DNA of 64,000 nt, taken from the NCBI RefSeq assembly GCF_003024155.1, contig NZ_CP028136.1:3348001-3412000 (forward strand), in the 5' to 3' direction. The notes beneath the pieces were generated by a model. That model was not told the origin of the DNA and made no database searches. It worked only from the letters and a program-made list of their open reading frames with translations. This stretch comes from Christiangramia fulva (GTDB lineage: Bacteria; Bacteroidota; Bacteroidia; Flavobacteriales; Flavobacteriaceae). Shown here piece by piece: positions 33,597 to 41,263 of the stretch. A program made the position numbers and the translations under genes. Positions within the stretch are counted from its first letter, which is position 1, and the number at the start of each line of letters is the position of its first letter.

Positions 33597-36500
33597 TTAT
33601 TTTCTAAATGTTGTAACTTGAATATGGTCTTTTTTTTCTTTGATTTTAGATATTTTGCCTTCTTGTTTTAAATACTGAAAAAAACTGAGTAGAAGGGCAG
33701 TGTTTTTAAAGTATGGCATAGGACCTTTTTCATTTAATTGCTTATAATCTCCCCCTAAAGAACTTAAAAAGGATGTTATAAATTCTTTATCAAAGGGAGT
33801 AAGATTGTTCATGAAAAGCTCAATTTTCTCATTAGTCTTTAATGCAGATTTTATTAGAATTGAAGAAATATTTGAATCAGACAATTTTAGTTCTTTGTGT
33901 TTTAAGGCCATTTTTCCTATTAAAGAAAGTGCCTTCTGATCCGAAATAGCGTTATCGGCTTCGAATTTTTCTATTAATTTTATTTTATGAGAATCAGTTA
34001 ACATAGAATTTCCCAGGATTTCCGCCAAATCTGATTCTGATAGAACTATTTCTGAATATATTTTAAAGAACTCTGAAATATTCAGGATAATAAAAATGAG
34101 ATGTATGGGAGAAAAACTTGATCTTAGTTTGTTATAATTTTCTTGATTAAATGATAATTTTAGCTCATTTACTAATGCTTCTACTTTTTTAAACGATAAG
34201 CTTTCAAAGCTTAACTCTTTAAATGCTAGTGGTACTGTTTTTAGATAAGAAATATATAATTCATCGAGAATCTTATTGTTTAACAAGAAATCACGTCTGA
34301 AACTTAAAAGTTCCTTATCTGTTGGAATAGAGTCTTTTACTAGGTTTTTAGTAATTTTTGGATTATTTAGGAAACCAGTAAGTGTTTCCGAAAATTTATT
34401 TTCATTTTCTTGATACTTAAAGATTACATTTTTCCATGTTGGTTCTATCTTTAAATTCTCAATTAAAAAATCACTCAACTCCTTAGAATCTTCTAATTCA
34501 GAAAGGGAAGGCAATAAAGTTTCAGTTTGAGTTATTATACTTTCTTTACTTGTCTTTTTGATGTTTGAATTGTTTAGTAACTTTAGTAGATAGGCCTGTT
34601 TTTCTTTGAAGTTATCTTTGAGCTTTAAATAAACCGCATTTATGTACTCCTCTATATTCTTTTCTACATATTCAATTAATCTATCACAACCAGACAATTT
34701 AATGGCTGCATAATTACTGTGATTAAAATCCTCCTCTCTATATTCACCAAATTCCTTGATCATTATCCTTAACATAGGAGGATTGATTTCATAGTTATTC
34801 ATAGAATATATGTATTCCCTTATTTCCTTACGGGATTCATCCCATTTTAAGGAGTTGAATTTGAGGTCAAACTCATCTATGATTTCAATTTGTCTCTTCG
34901 AATCACTAACTATTGATAAAAAATCCGATTTTGCATTTAGTACAGCTTCTAGTTGGGAGGTCGAAGCAATGTTTTCAATATCTTCAATTTCAGCATTGTT
35001 TAGAATAAGGGAGAGATAATTTGATTTTTCACCGTCCGTAAGCGAGCTATCTTCTTCGATAAATTTCCAAATACCTATCCAACTTTTGCATAAAGTTTTT
35101 ATGAGTACCCCCGAATTTTTATCCTCTTTGATATAAGAGTAAATAAATTTGACAGAATCATTTGATTCGTTTGACAGCTGCTTAAAAAATAATTCCTTTT
35201 TCAAGGGAAATTTTTTACTCTTTAAAAACTGGTCTAGAAGACTATAATTTAAAACAGATCTCCTTTCAAATTCTGATTCACTTATTTTTTTAATAACATT
35301 CTCTACTTCATCCAGTTTATAATCAAATTTACTATCCATTTCATTCCTTACATTCATCAAAAACCAGTGATCTCTTTCAGTAATACTTCCCGGATAGAAA
35401 TAGGAAATATAATTAAGATAATCTTCAGCTATATAGCCATTACGAACTAATAGAATTATCAGCTGTTCCTGTTTGGAAGGTTGTGAAGACAAAGAAATTT
35501 TTTTGTTCTTTAAAAGATATTTTATCTTGGCATTTTTAATTCTTCTATTTTCTTCCTCATTCTGCTTTAACCTAACTCTAATATCTTTAACCCTCCCGGC
35601 ATTTTTGTTTTCAATTTCAGTTTTTCTATCCGAGTAAGACTTATCCGGATCAAGACGTGATTCTACATCAGAAAATTTAAAATTGAATTCTCTATTATAT
35701 TGATTTTCTCTATAGCTTATAGATCCATTTTTTAAATTCTCAAAATTTTCATCTTCTAACATTTGTTCCACGGAGTAATTTTTATTCGCAATACGGAAAT
35801 GTGAAAGGTTGTTAGCATTTTTCATATATTCCATAAGGTAAATGCGCCTCAATTCCTCCAAATTTTTAGGTAGAACCCTTTCTAAATTGTCTAACTCCAT
35901 TTTTAATCTAGAATTCTCTTCTTCAATTTTCCGACTAGCATCATTTATCCAACTCAACTTATTCTCTACAAGGTTTTTATAAAGAATACCTTGATTTTTA
36001 CCTAGCATAACAAAATCTTCGGGATAAATATTCTTATAAACGATTATTGCAAAAAGTTTATTCTGATATTTTTCACCTTTAAATTTTTGAAAATAAATAT
36101 GGAATTCGTTTACAATATTGTAAAGAAGCCGCATATCATCTACATAAAATGCGACCTGATCTATCAATTCTGTGGATAAAGAATACTCAAATTTTTCTAA
36201 TGCCCGAGTTAATTGTTCATTGGAATTAGAGTAGTTGATAACTGGTATAACGGGAATTATAAAGTCGAAAAATTTAGTCCGGTCTTTGTCCTTAAACATT
36301 TCATCGCGTATAGCATAAATAAAAGTTACGGTACGATTAATCGATTTTGAATTATTTATTAGAAGATTTATTTCTCGAAGTTTTGTGAAAATTTCTGTTT
36401 GCTCAAAACGGTCCAGATCCTCAATAATTACAACATTATATTCTGTTACTTCAAAAAAATATAAAATTTCATCCAGATGATTGTTGAGGATAGATTTGTC

Positions 36501-37226
36501 TATTTTATCAGCCACCTGGATTTCAAGATTCTGGAAATTTAATTTACTAATCGTGAGTTTTTGAGAAAATCCTACCACAGCACGTAGGAAGTAAAATGAA
36601 AGAACTAAACCTCCAATAGCCAACAAACCCTGTATAGTATATGCGAACCATATTTTTGGTTCTGGCAAATTAATTAGGGTTCTAAGGAAATGGAAATTAA
36701 AAAAAGTGTACAATACAGAGATAAGTCCGAATAATAACCAGGTTGTTTCCTGAACTTCCTGGGGATTCAAACTTCTTATTTTCTTGAACCTGGAATCGGG
36801 TATATTATCGTATTCTTCATGATAAAAGATTTGTTGAAGAATGCTTAATTCTACTAATCGAAGCTGATCATTTTTTGAAAGTTTGTCACTATTTATATTT
36901 TCACTTCTTAAATGTGCATATCTATCAGTGTCATTCTTTTTCTCTTCTTTAAAAGTTGCCAATGAAATATTTAAAAATTTTAAATTTTCATTTTTATTGG
37001 TTTCCTGAAAAGTTTTTAAAATGCTGCTTTTGCCGGAACCATAGGTTCCAGATAGCGCGATATTTTTAATGTCTTTTTCTTTCCGATTAGACAGAGCCCA
37101 CTCTAAAGAATCACAGTAGAATTTATGCTTTTCAGGATCACTAACAGGAGAAAGAGAGTTAAAAGGGATATTTTGTTTCTGATCCTTATTCTCCGGATTC
37201 ATTTGTAAATTTTTACTCATAGGCAA
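33597..37226 (-). CDS. YobI/KAP-type membrane-associated P-loop NTPase
   Basis: 1209 residues. Near the N terminus FNSLSPVSDPEKHKFYCDSLEWAL leads to Walker A NIALSGTYGSGKSSILKTF. Two membrane helices follow at about residues 155-225 (WLLFGLISVLYTFFNF, IQGLLAIGGLVLSFYFL). Walker B is YNVVIIEDLDRFEQTEIFTKLREINLLIN, with FIYAIRDEMF after it, the pattern of the YobI and KAP families of predicted signalling NTPases. The last 800 residues are helical and Ser/Lys/Leu-rich, with no domain I recognise. Location inside the hsd operon suggests a defence role, perhaps abortive; that is inference. Confidence 0.82.
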   Translation of the reverse strand: MPMSKNLQMNPENKDQKQNIPFNSLSPVSDPEKHKFYCDSLEWALSNRKEKDIKNIALSGTYGSGKSSILKTFQETNKNENLKFLNISLATFKEEKKNDTDRYAHLRSENINSDKLSKNDQLRLVELSILQQIFYHEEYDNIPDSRFKKIRSLNPQEVQETTWLLFGLISVLYTFFNFHFLRTLINLPEPKIWFAYTIQGLLAIGGLVLSFYFLRAVVGFSQKLTISKLNFQNLEIQVADKIDKSILNNHLDEILYFFEVTEYNVVIIEDLDRFEQTEIFTKLREINLLINNSKSINRTVTFIYAIRDEMFKDKDRTKFFDFIIPVIPVINYSNSNEQLTRALEKFEYSLSTELIDQVAFYVDDMRLLYNIVNEFHIYFQKFKGEKYQNKLFAIIVYKNIYPEDFVMLGKNQGILYKNLVENKLSWINDASRKIEEENSRLKMELDNLERVLPKNLEELRRIYLMEYMKNANNLSHFRIANKNYSVEQMLEDENFENLKNGSISYRENQYNREFNFKFSDVESRLDPDKSYSDRKTEIENKNAGRVKDIRVRLKQNEEENRRIKNAKIKYLLKNKKISLSSQPSKQEQLIILLVRNGYIAEDYLNYISYFYPGSITERDHWFLMNVRNEMDSKFDYKLDEVENVIKKISESEFERRSVLNYSLLDQFLKSKKFPLKKELFFKQLSNESNDSVKFIYSYIKEDKNSGVLIKTLCKSWIGIWKFIEEDSSLTDGEKSNYLSLILNNAEIEDIENIASTSQLEAVLNAKSDFLSIVSDSKRQIEIIDEFDLKFNSLKWDESRKEIREYIYSMNNYEINPPMLRIMIKEFGEYREEDFNHSNYAAIKLSGCDRLIEYVEKNIEEYINAVYLKLKDNFKEKQAYLLKLLNNSNIKKTSKESIITQTETLLPSLSELEDSKELSDFLIENLKIEPTWKNVIFKYQENENKFSETLTGFLNNPKITKNLVKDSIPTDKELLSFRRDFLLNNKILDELYISYLKTVPLAFKELSFESLSFKKVEALVNELKLSFNQENYNKLRSSFSPIHLIFIILNISEFFKIYSEIVLSESDLAEILGNSMLTDSHKIKLIEKFEADNAISDQKALSLIGKMALKHKELKLSDSNISSILIKSALKTNEKIELFMNNLTPFDKEFITSFLSSLGGDYKQLNEKGPMPYFKNTALLLSFFQYLKQEGKISKIKEKKDHIQVTTFRK

Positions 37227-38436
37227 AAGATGTTTTTTCTTGTTCTACCCTTGCCATTTTGGAAAGTAGAAGATTTTGAATTTCAATTAAATAATTATTT
37301 TGTTTTGCTTTATTTTCAACTAATGACATAATTGAGTTAATAAATTGATCAAACAATTCAACTAATTCAGCCGAAGGTACTATTGAAGGAAAGTTTAGTA
37401 ATGTCTGTCCATCGAGATTGGGAAAAGTAGATCCGGTTGTATATGACAATAGCTCTTCTAGACTATATTTATATAATTCATCAACAAATCTTTGTGATTG
37501 AATCCCTCTGAAGCTACAAACTCCACGACCTAAACAATAGATCCCATCACTTTTAACAAATCTACCTACTGTACTTCCTCTGACGCATATAATCAATTCT
37601 CCCTTCTCACAAATTTTAGTTGGTGCCGTAGTCCATTTACTTTTTTCTGTAAAAAAATCACCGAATTCTACAGGACCATTAATTAAGGGAGTTCCATAAC
37701 CATTTTGATTATATGTATTTCCTTTTGGAGATTGTCCCATCTTCACCTTTACATGGTCTTGAAAAGTTCCATTTGACCACCCCTCAGGAATCTCTTTATC
37801 CAGCTCCTCATTATAAACCATTTTTCCGCCGGAAGATTTATAAGGCTTTCCTTCTTCATTTGGAAATTCAAAATCCAAAAACCAATATTTATATAAAGCC
37901 TGTGCTGTCTCTTCTAGTTTTTGGTTGAGTTGCTTATTTAACTCAATACGGTTTTTTATCACATTGTATTCCCTTACAATTTCCCGCTGTATCTCTATGG
38001 AAGGAACGGGGAGTTCAATACTGCAAAAGGCATCCCAGGCTAAACCTCCCCTAACGTCAGCATCCGTATAGAACCAGGCATTTCTATCAAATTCAGCACG
38101 ACTAAACCACATCATCAAATATTCAGGTAATAATATAGAAGTATCCTTTATTTCAAAGACATCATATGCAGGTGATATTATAAAAGGTTCTTCATTTTCT
38201 GAAAGTGCAATTGGTATTCTATAATCCCTGCCAACGTGCATTCGGTTACAGGCAAATTGCCCAGGTCTTACAATTAAATATCTTGATAGATTAGTGCCTA
38301 CTACATTGGCTACTGAAGGCATAAAAAACTTATCTATATTAATACCTAAAAGTTCAGAATATCTATCTTCTGAATTTCGGACTTTTAGTTTTTGTATGTA
38401 ATCTCCAATAGGTTTATAGTTTGATTGCATACCCAA
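37213..38436 (-). CDS. hsdS: Type I restriction-modification specificity subunit
   Basis: 407 residues with two target recognition domains: the first ends with the coiled-coil FYTDADVRGGLAWDAFCSIELPVPSIEIQREIVREYNVI plus helical spacer (KNRIELNKQLNQKLEETAQALYKYWFLDF), the second runs from WSNGTFQDHVKVKMGQSPKGN to a matching FPSIVPSAELVELFDQFI. Each domain reads half of a bipartite DNA site; the site cannot be predicted. Overlaps hsdM by 23 bases and the NTPase gene by 14. Confidence 0.93.
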   Translation of the reverse strand: MGMQSNYKPIGDYIQKLKVRNSEDRYSELLGINIDKFFMPSVANVVGTNLSRYLIVRPGQFACNRMHVGRDYRIPIALSENEEPFIISPAYDVFEIKDTSILLPEYLMMWFSRAEFDRNAWFYTDADVRGGLAWDAFCSIELPVPSIEIQREIVREYNVIKNRIELNKQLNQKLEETAQALYKYWFLDFEFPNEEGKPYKSSGGKMVYNEELDKEIPEGWSNGTFQDHVKVKMGQSPKGNTYNQNGYGTPLINGPVEFGDFFTEKSKWTTAPTKICEKGELIICVRGSTVGRFVKSDGIYCLGRGVCSFRGIQSQRFVDELYKYSLEELLSYTTGSTFPNLDGQTLLNFPSIVPSAELVELFDQFINSIMSLVENKAKQNNYLIEIQNLLLSKMARVEQEKTSFAYE

Positions 38437-39979
38437 GCTCTTTAAAAACCTCTAATAATTCCTTTTTGGATTGCTCTTCTTCTTTTAGCAAATCTGTCAG
38501 TTCAGTTTGTAAACCTGCCATTTTGGAGTCAAAATCGATGTTTTCATCGCGGTTTACAAATTCAATATATTTGCTGGGCACCAGTGAGAAATCTTTCTTT
38601 TTAATATCTGTTTTGGTAGCACTGTAGCAGTATTCCGGGATATCTTTATAATCGGTGTTTTCCTGTTGCCAATCGTGGTAGGTTTTGGCAATATCCTGTA
38701 TATGCTTTGGACTAAACTGAGTGAATTTCTTTTCAAATGGTTCTCCAATCTGCCGCAAATCCATAAACAACACTTCTTCCTGCCGGTCCCGGTAATGCCT
38801 TTCTTCATCGCCAATAGAACGGGAATGTGCGGTTTTATTCCTGTTAAGGATCCAAACGGTTACACTTATATTAGTCGTATAGAACATATTTTGTGGTAGG
38901 ATCACTATGGCTTCAACCAGGTTGTTCTCCACCAACTTTCTCCTAATTTTATATTCTTCACCACCACCGGAAAGGGCACCATTGGCCAGAATAAATCCGG
39001 CAACGCCATCATCTGAAAGTTTGGAAATCATATTTAGGATCCAAGCGTAGTTTGCGTTACTTTTTGGAGGTACCTCATAACCCTGCCAGCGTGGATCATC
39101 AATTAATTCCTGCGGCCCACGCCAGTCCTTTTGATTAAAGGGTGGGTTAGCCATAATATAATCTGCTTTCAGATCTTTATGCTGATCATTGCTAAAGGTA
39201 TCGGCCGCTTTTTCACCCAGATTAGCAGATATTCCCCGAATGGCAAGGTTCATTTTTGCCAGTTTGTAAGTAGTATTGGTGTACTCCTGTCCGTAAATTG
39301 AAATTTCCCGTTTGCTCCCGTGGTGGCTTTCAATAAACTTGATAGACTGCACGAACATTCCACCAGAACCACAGGCCGGATCATAAATAATCCCTTTATA
39401 GGGCTCGATCATTTCAGCAATAAGGTTTACAATACTTTTTGGTGTATAAAACTCTCCCTTTCCTTTCCCTTCCGCCAAAGCGAATTTAGATAAGAAGTAT
39501 TCATACACACGCCCCACAACATCCTGGGATTTGTCTTTTTGGGTATCTATTTTATTTATGGTATCCAGCAAGGAAGCCAACTTACTTTTATCCAGTCCTA
39601 AGCGGGAAAAATAATTATCCGGCAATGCACCTTTTAGAGAGGGATTATTCTTTTCGATCTGGTTTAAGGCGGTATCAATCTTTAGTGCAATATCGTCTTG
39701 CTTCGCATTTTTAATGAGATAGTTCCACCGTGATGTTTCTGCTAAGAAGAAGACGTTCTTCATATTGTAGAAGTCTTTCATCTCAAGGTACTTTTCTTTC
39801 CCTTCGGCAATTAGCTCCTCACGGCGCACTTCAAATTTATCACTGGCAAATTTCAGGAAGATAAGTCCCAGTACTACGTGTTTATATTCAGAAGGTTCAA
39901 TGGAGCCACGTAATTTATTCGCAGCATCCCACAGGCTTTCTTCAATAGATTTTTCTTTGGTAGTTTTCTTTTTGGCCAT
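38414..39979 (-). CDS. hsdM: Type I restriction-modification methylase subunit
   Basis: 521 residues. N-terminal helical HsdM_N domain (SLWDAANKLRGSIEPSEYKHVVLGLIFLKFASDKF), then the N6-adenine methylase: motif I YDPACGSGGMFVQS and catalytic motif IV MANPPFNQKDW. It methylates adenine in the target and forms the core with HsdS. First gene of the operon; the promoter should lie in the 315 bases between it and the XRE gene. Confidence 0.95.
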   Translation of the reverse strand: MAKKKTTKEKSIEESLWDAANKLRGSIEPSEYKHVVLGLIFLKFASDKFEVRREELIAEGKEKYLEMKDFYNMKNVFFLAETSRWNYLIKNAKQDDIALKIDTALNQIEKNNPSLKGALPDNYFSRLGLDKSKLASLLDTINKIDTQKDKSQDVVGRVYEYFLSKFALAEGKGKGEFYTPKSIVNLIAEMIEPYKGIIYDPACGSGGMFVQSIKFIESHHGSKREISIYGQEYTNTTYKLAKMNLAIRGISANLGEKAADTFSNDQHKDLKADYIMANPPFNQKDWRGPQELIDDPRWQGYEVPPKSNANYAWILNMISKLSDDGVAGFILANGALSGGGEEYKIRRKLVENNLVEAIVILPQNMFYTTNISVTVWILNRNKTAHSRSIGDEERHYRDRQEEVLFMDLRQIGEPFEKKFTQFSPKHIQDIAKTYHDWQQENTDYKDIPEYCYSATKTDIKKKDFSLVPSKYIEFVNRDENIDFDSKMAGLQTELTDLLKEEEQSKKELLEVFKELGYAIKL

Positions 39980-40294
39980 TATTCAGATTCGGGTATGTAG
40001 TAAATAATTATGCTTCCGAGGTAGGGTGGGGAAGCCGTGGCAATTTAGCAAAAATCTTTCTAATGTTAAAGGATTCTAAAGATGAGAAAATGAGTATTTG
40101 AATTGCCAAATATTGTTTGTTCGACACACGATTGATAGGTTAAAGTAGTAAGGACATCGACTTGTAAACTTAACTGTTTTCTTTCCGGGGTTCCAAAAAT
40201 TAAATTTTTTATCAATACATTATTTGCGATCACAAGTCTTATATACGCAATTTATTGGTTATTTTCCACTCCGATTTAGCGGGATAAACGCAAA
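39980..40294. other. Intergenic region upstream of hsdM
   Basis: 315 bases with no credible gene. It must contain the promoter of the restriction operon and the end of the regulator transcript; no clear TAnnTTTG match in the minus orientation was found by eye. Confidence 0.5.
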
Positions 40295-40555
40295 TTAATC
40301 GTAGTCAAATAACTCTGTAACAGAAACCTCTAAAACTATTGCCAAGGCAATTAATGTTTCAAAAGTAGGATTTGCCTCCCCCCTCTCTATTTCACCTATA
40401 GTTTTTTTAGATAAAAGGCCCCTTCGATCACTCAGCTCTTGCTGTGAAATATTTCTATTTGGATATTCAAGACTAACAATTCTTTCTCTTAATGACCTTA
40501 TATGCTTGCCAAATCTTATTTTATGTTCACTGAATTTTAAGGTATTCTCAATCAT
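40295..40555 (-). CDS. XRE-family HTH regulator
   Basis: 86 residues. HTH_3 fold: IRSLRERIVSLEYPNRNISQQELSDRRGLLSKKTIGEIERGEANPTFETLIALAIVLEVSVTELF, nearly the whole protein. It stands upstream of hsdM on the same strand, like the small controllers of many restriction-modification systems. A 26-bp near-palindrome ends 30 bases upstream of its start, suggesting autoregulation. Confidence 0.88.
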   Translation of the reverse strand: MIENTLKFSEHKIRFGKHIRSLRERIVSLEYPNRNISQQELSDRRGLLSKKTIGEIERGEANPTFETLIALAIVLEVSVTELFDYD

Positions 40556-40584
40556 ACTATAAAATTCTAGGTTAAAAACAAAAA

Positions 40585-40610
40585 TTATGGTAACCTATAA
40601 GGTACCATAA
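40585..40610. promoter_or_regulatory. Palindromic operator upstream of the XRE regulator
   Basis: Arms TTATGGTA / TACCATAA around a 10-base centre that is itself partly symmetric (ACCTATAAGG). It lies 30 bases upstream of the regulator start, in its promoter region, and just before the plus-strand promoter-like elements at 40623-40649. Confidence 0.65.
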
Positions 40611-40641
40611 AATAATTTTTATTATATTTGATTCATTATAA

Positions 40642-40649
40642 TATATTTG
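40642..40649 (+). promoter_or_regulatory. Plus-strand promoter -7 element
   Basis: TATATTTG, a full match to TAnnTTTG; a second copy is at 40623-40630. A T-rich stretch about 21 bases upstream may serve as the -33 element. Transcription would run into the folded region starting at 40694. Confidence 0.5.
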
Positions 40650-40693
40650 CGAAACTTCTTTAAGTAAAATATTAGAAGCATTCGCTTTGAATC

Positions 40694-40802
40694 TCGAATC
40701 GAAAACTGGTAATTTTTAGTACACGAGATGATAGGTGAAGTGCTCACGACCCGGGCGTGGGCTCACTTATTGTGTACAAGGTATACCAGTACCGCGATTC
40801 GA
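40694..40802 (+). ncRNA. 109-nt nested stem structure, candidate structured RNA
   Basis: Five nested perfect stems, from outside in: TCGAATCG/CGATTCGA (40694-40701, 40795-40802), ACTGGTA/TACCAGT (40705-40711, 40784-40790), GTACAC/GTGTAC (40719-40724, 40772-40777), AAGTG/CACTT (40738-40742, 40764-40768) and CACG/CGTG around ACCCGGG. Thirty base pairs in one register can hardly be chance. It matches no riboswitch or RNA class I can name. A promoter-like TATATTTG lies 45 bases upstream and a T run (40822-40827) follows. Confidence 0.6.
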
Positions 40803-40963
40803 TAAGTTGAGCTTTCACGCCTTTTTTGTATTTAGGTGTTTCCTGCTCTACTTATTTTTAAAGCATTTGTTTCTTCACTAAAAAGACGTCGCTACAATTA
40901 ACCCTACATTTTAAACAAAGGTCAAAGCGGCCGGCATTCCCTACGGAGTGTTTTTATAAAGCT

Positions 40964-41076
40964 TGTTTACGGGAACGAGGTAAATTCCGCTAATAATCCC
41001 GTGGGATACTGTAAACAGTTTATTGTATTACAGTAGTTGGGTGGGCAAAAGCCAATTCTCATGTAGAGATGGCTTT
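40964..41076 (+). ncRNA. Second structured part of the susC leader
   Basis: TGTTTAC (40964-40970) pairs with GTAAACA (41011-41017); ACGGGA (40969-40974) pairs with TCCCGT (40997-41002), so the two stems compete for two bases. Next comes a clear hairpin, AAAGCCA / TGGCTTT (41048-41054, 41070-41076) enclosing TCTC / GAGA with loop ATGTA. The alternative pairings recall a switching leader; no ligand class is recognised. Confidence 0.45.
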
Positions 41077-41183
41077 GGGAACGGTGATTTTTTGCTCCAA
41101 TTTAATAGTTTGTTTAGCCAATAAAAAAATGCTTATGGAAAAAAGAAAAGTGAACACTCGTTTTGACGGGTAAAAGCAAAAAA

Positions 41184-41218
41184 GCCTTCCCTTGAGATTG
41201 CAGTCGTACAGGGAAGGC
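41184..41218 (+). promoter_or_regulatory. GC-rich hairpin just upstream of susC
   Basis: GCCTTCCCT (41184-41192, last base mismatch-tolerant) pairs with AGGGAAGGC (41210-41218) across a 17-base loop. It lies 45 bases before the ATG and is not followed by a T run, so it is more likely a leader stem than a terminator. Confidence 0.6.
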
Positions 41219-41263
41219 CTAAGCTTTAATAAAACAAATGTTTCATTTAACTAATGTAAAATT

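Noticed and set aside
40820-40963. Small gene in the susC upstream region
   Set aside because: No frame of credible length with a start and protein-like content was found.
40694-41218. A known riboswitch (cobalamin, TPP, SAM) in the susC leader
   Set aside because: None of the conserved cores I know are present; left as unclassified structure.
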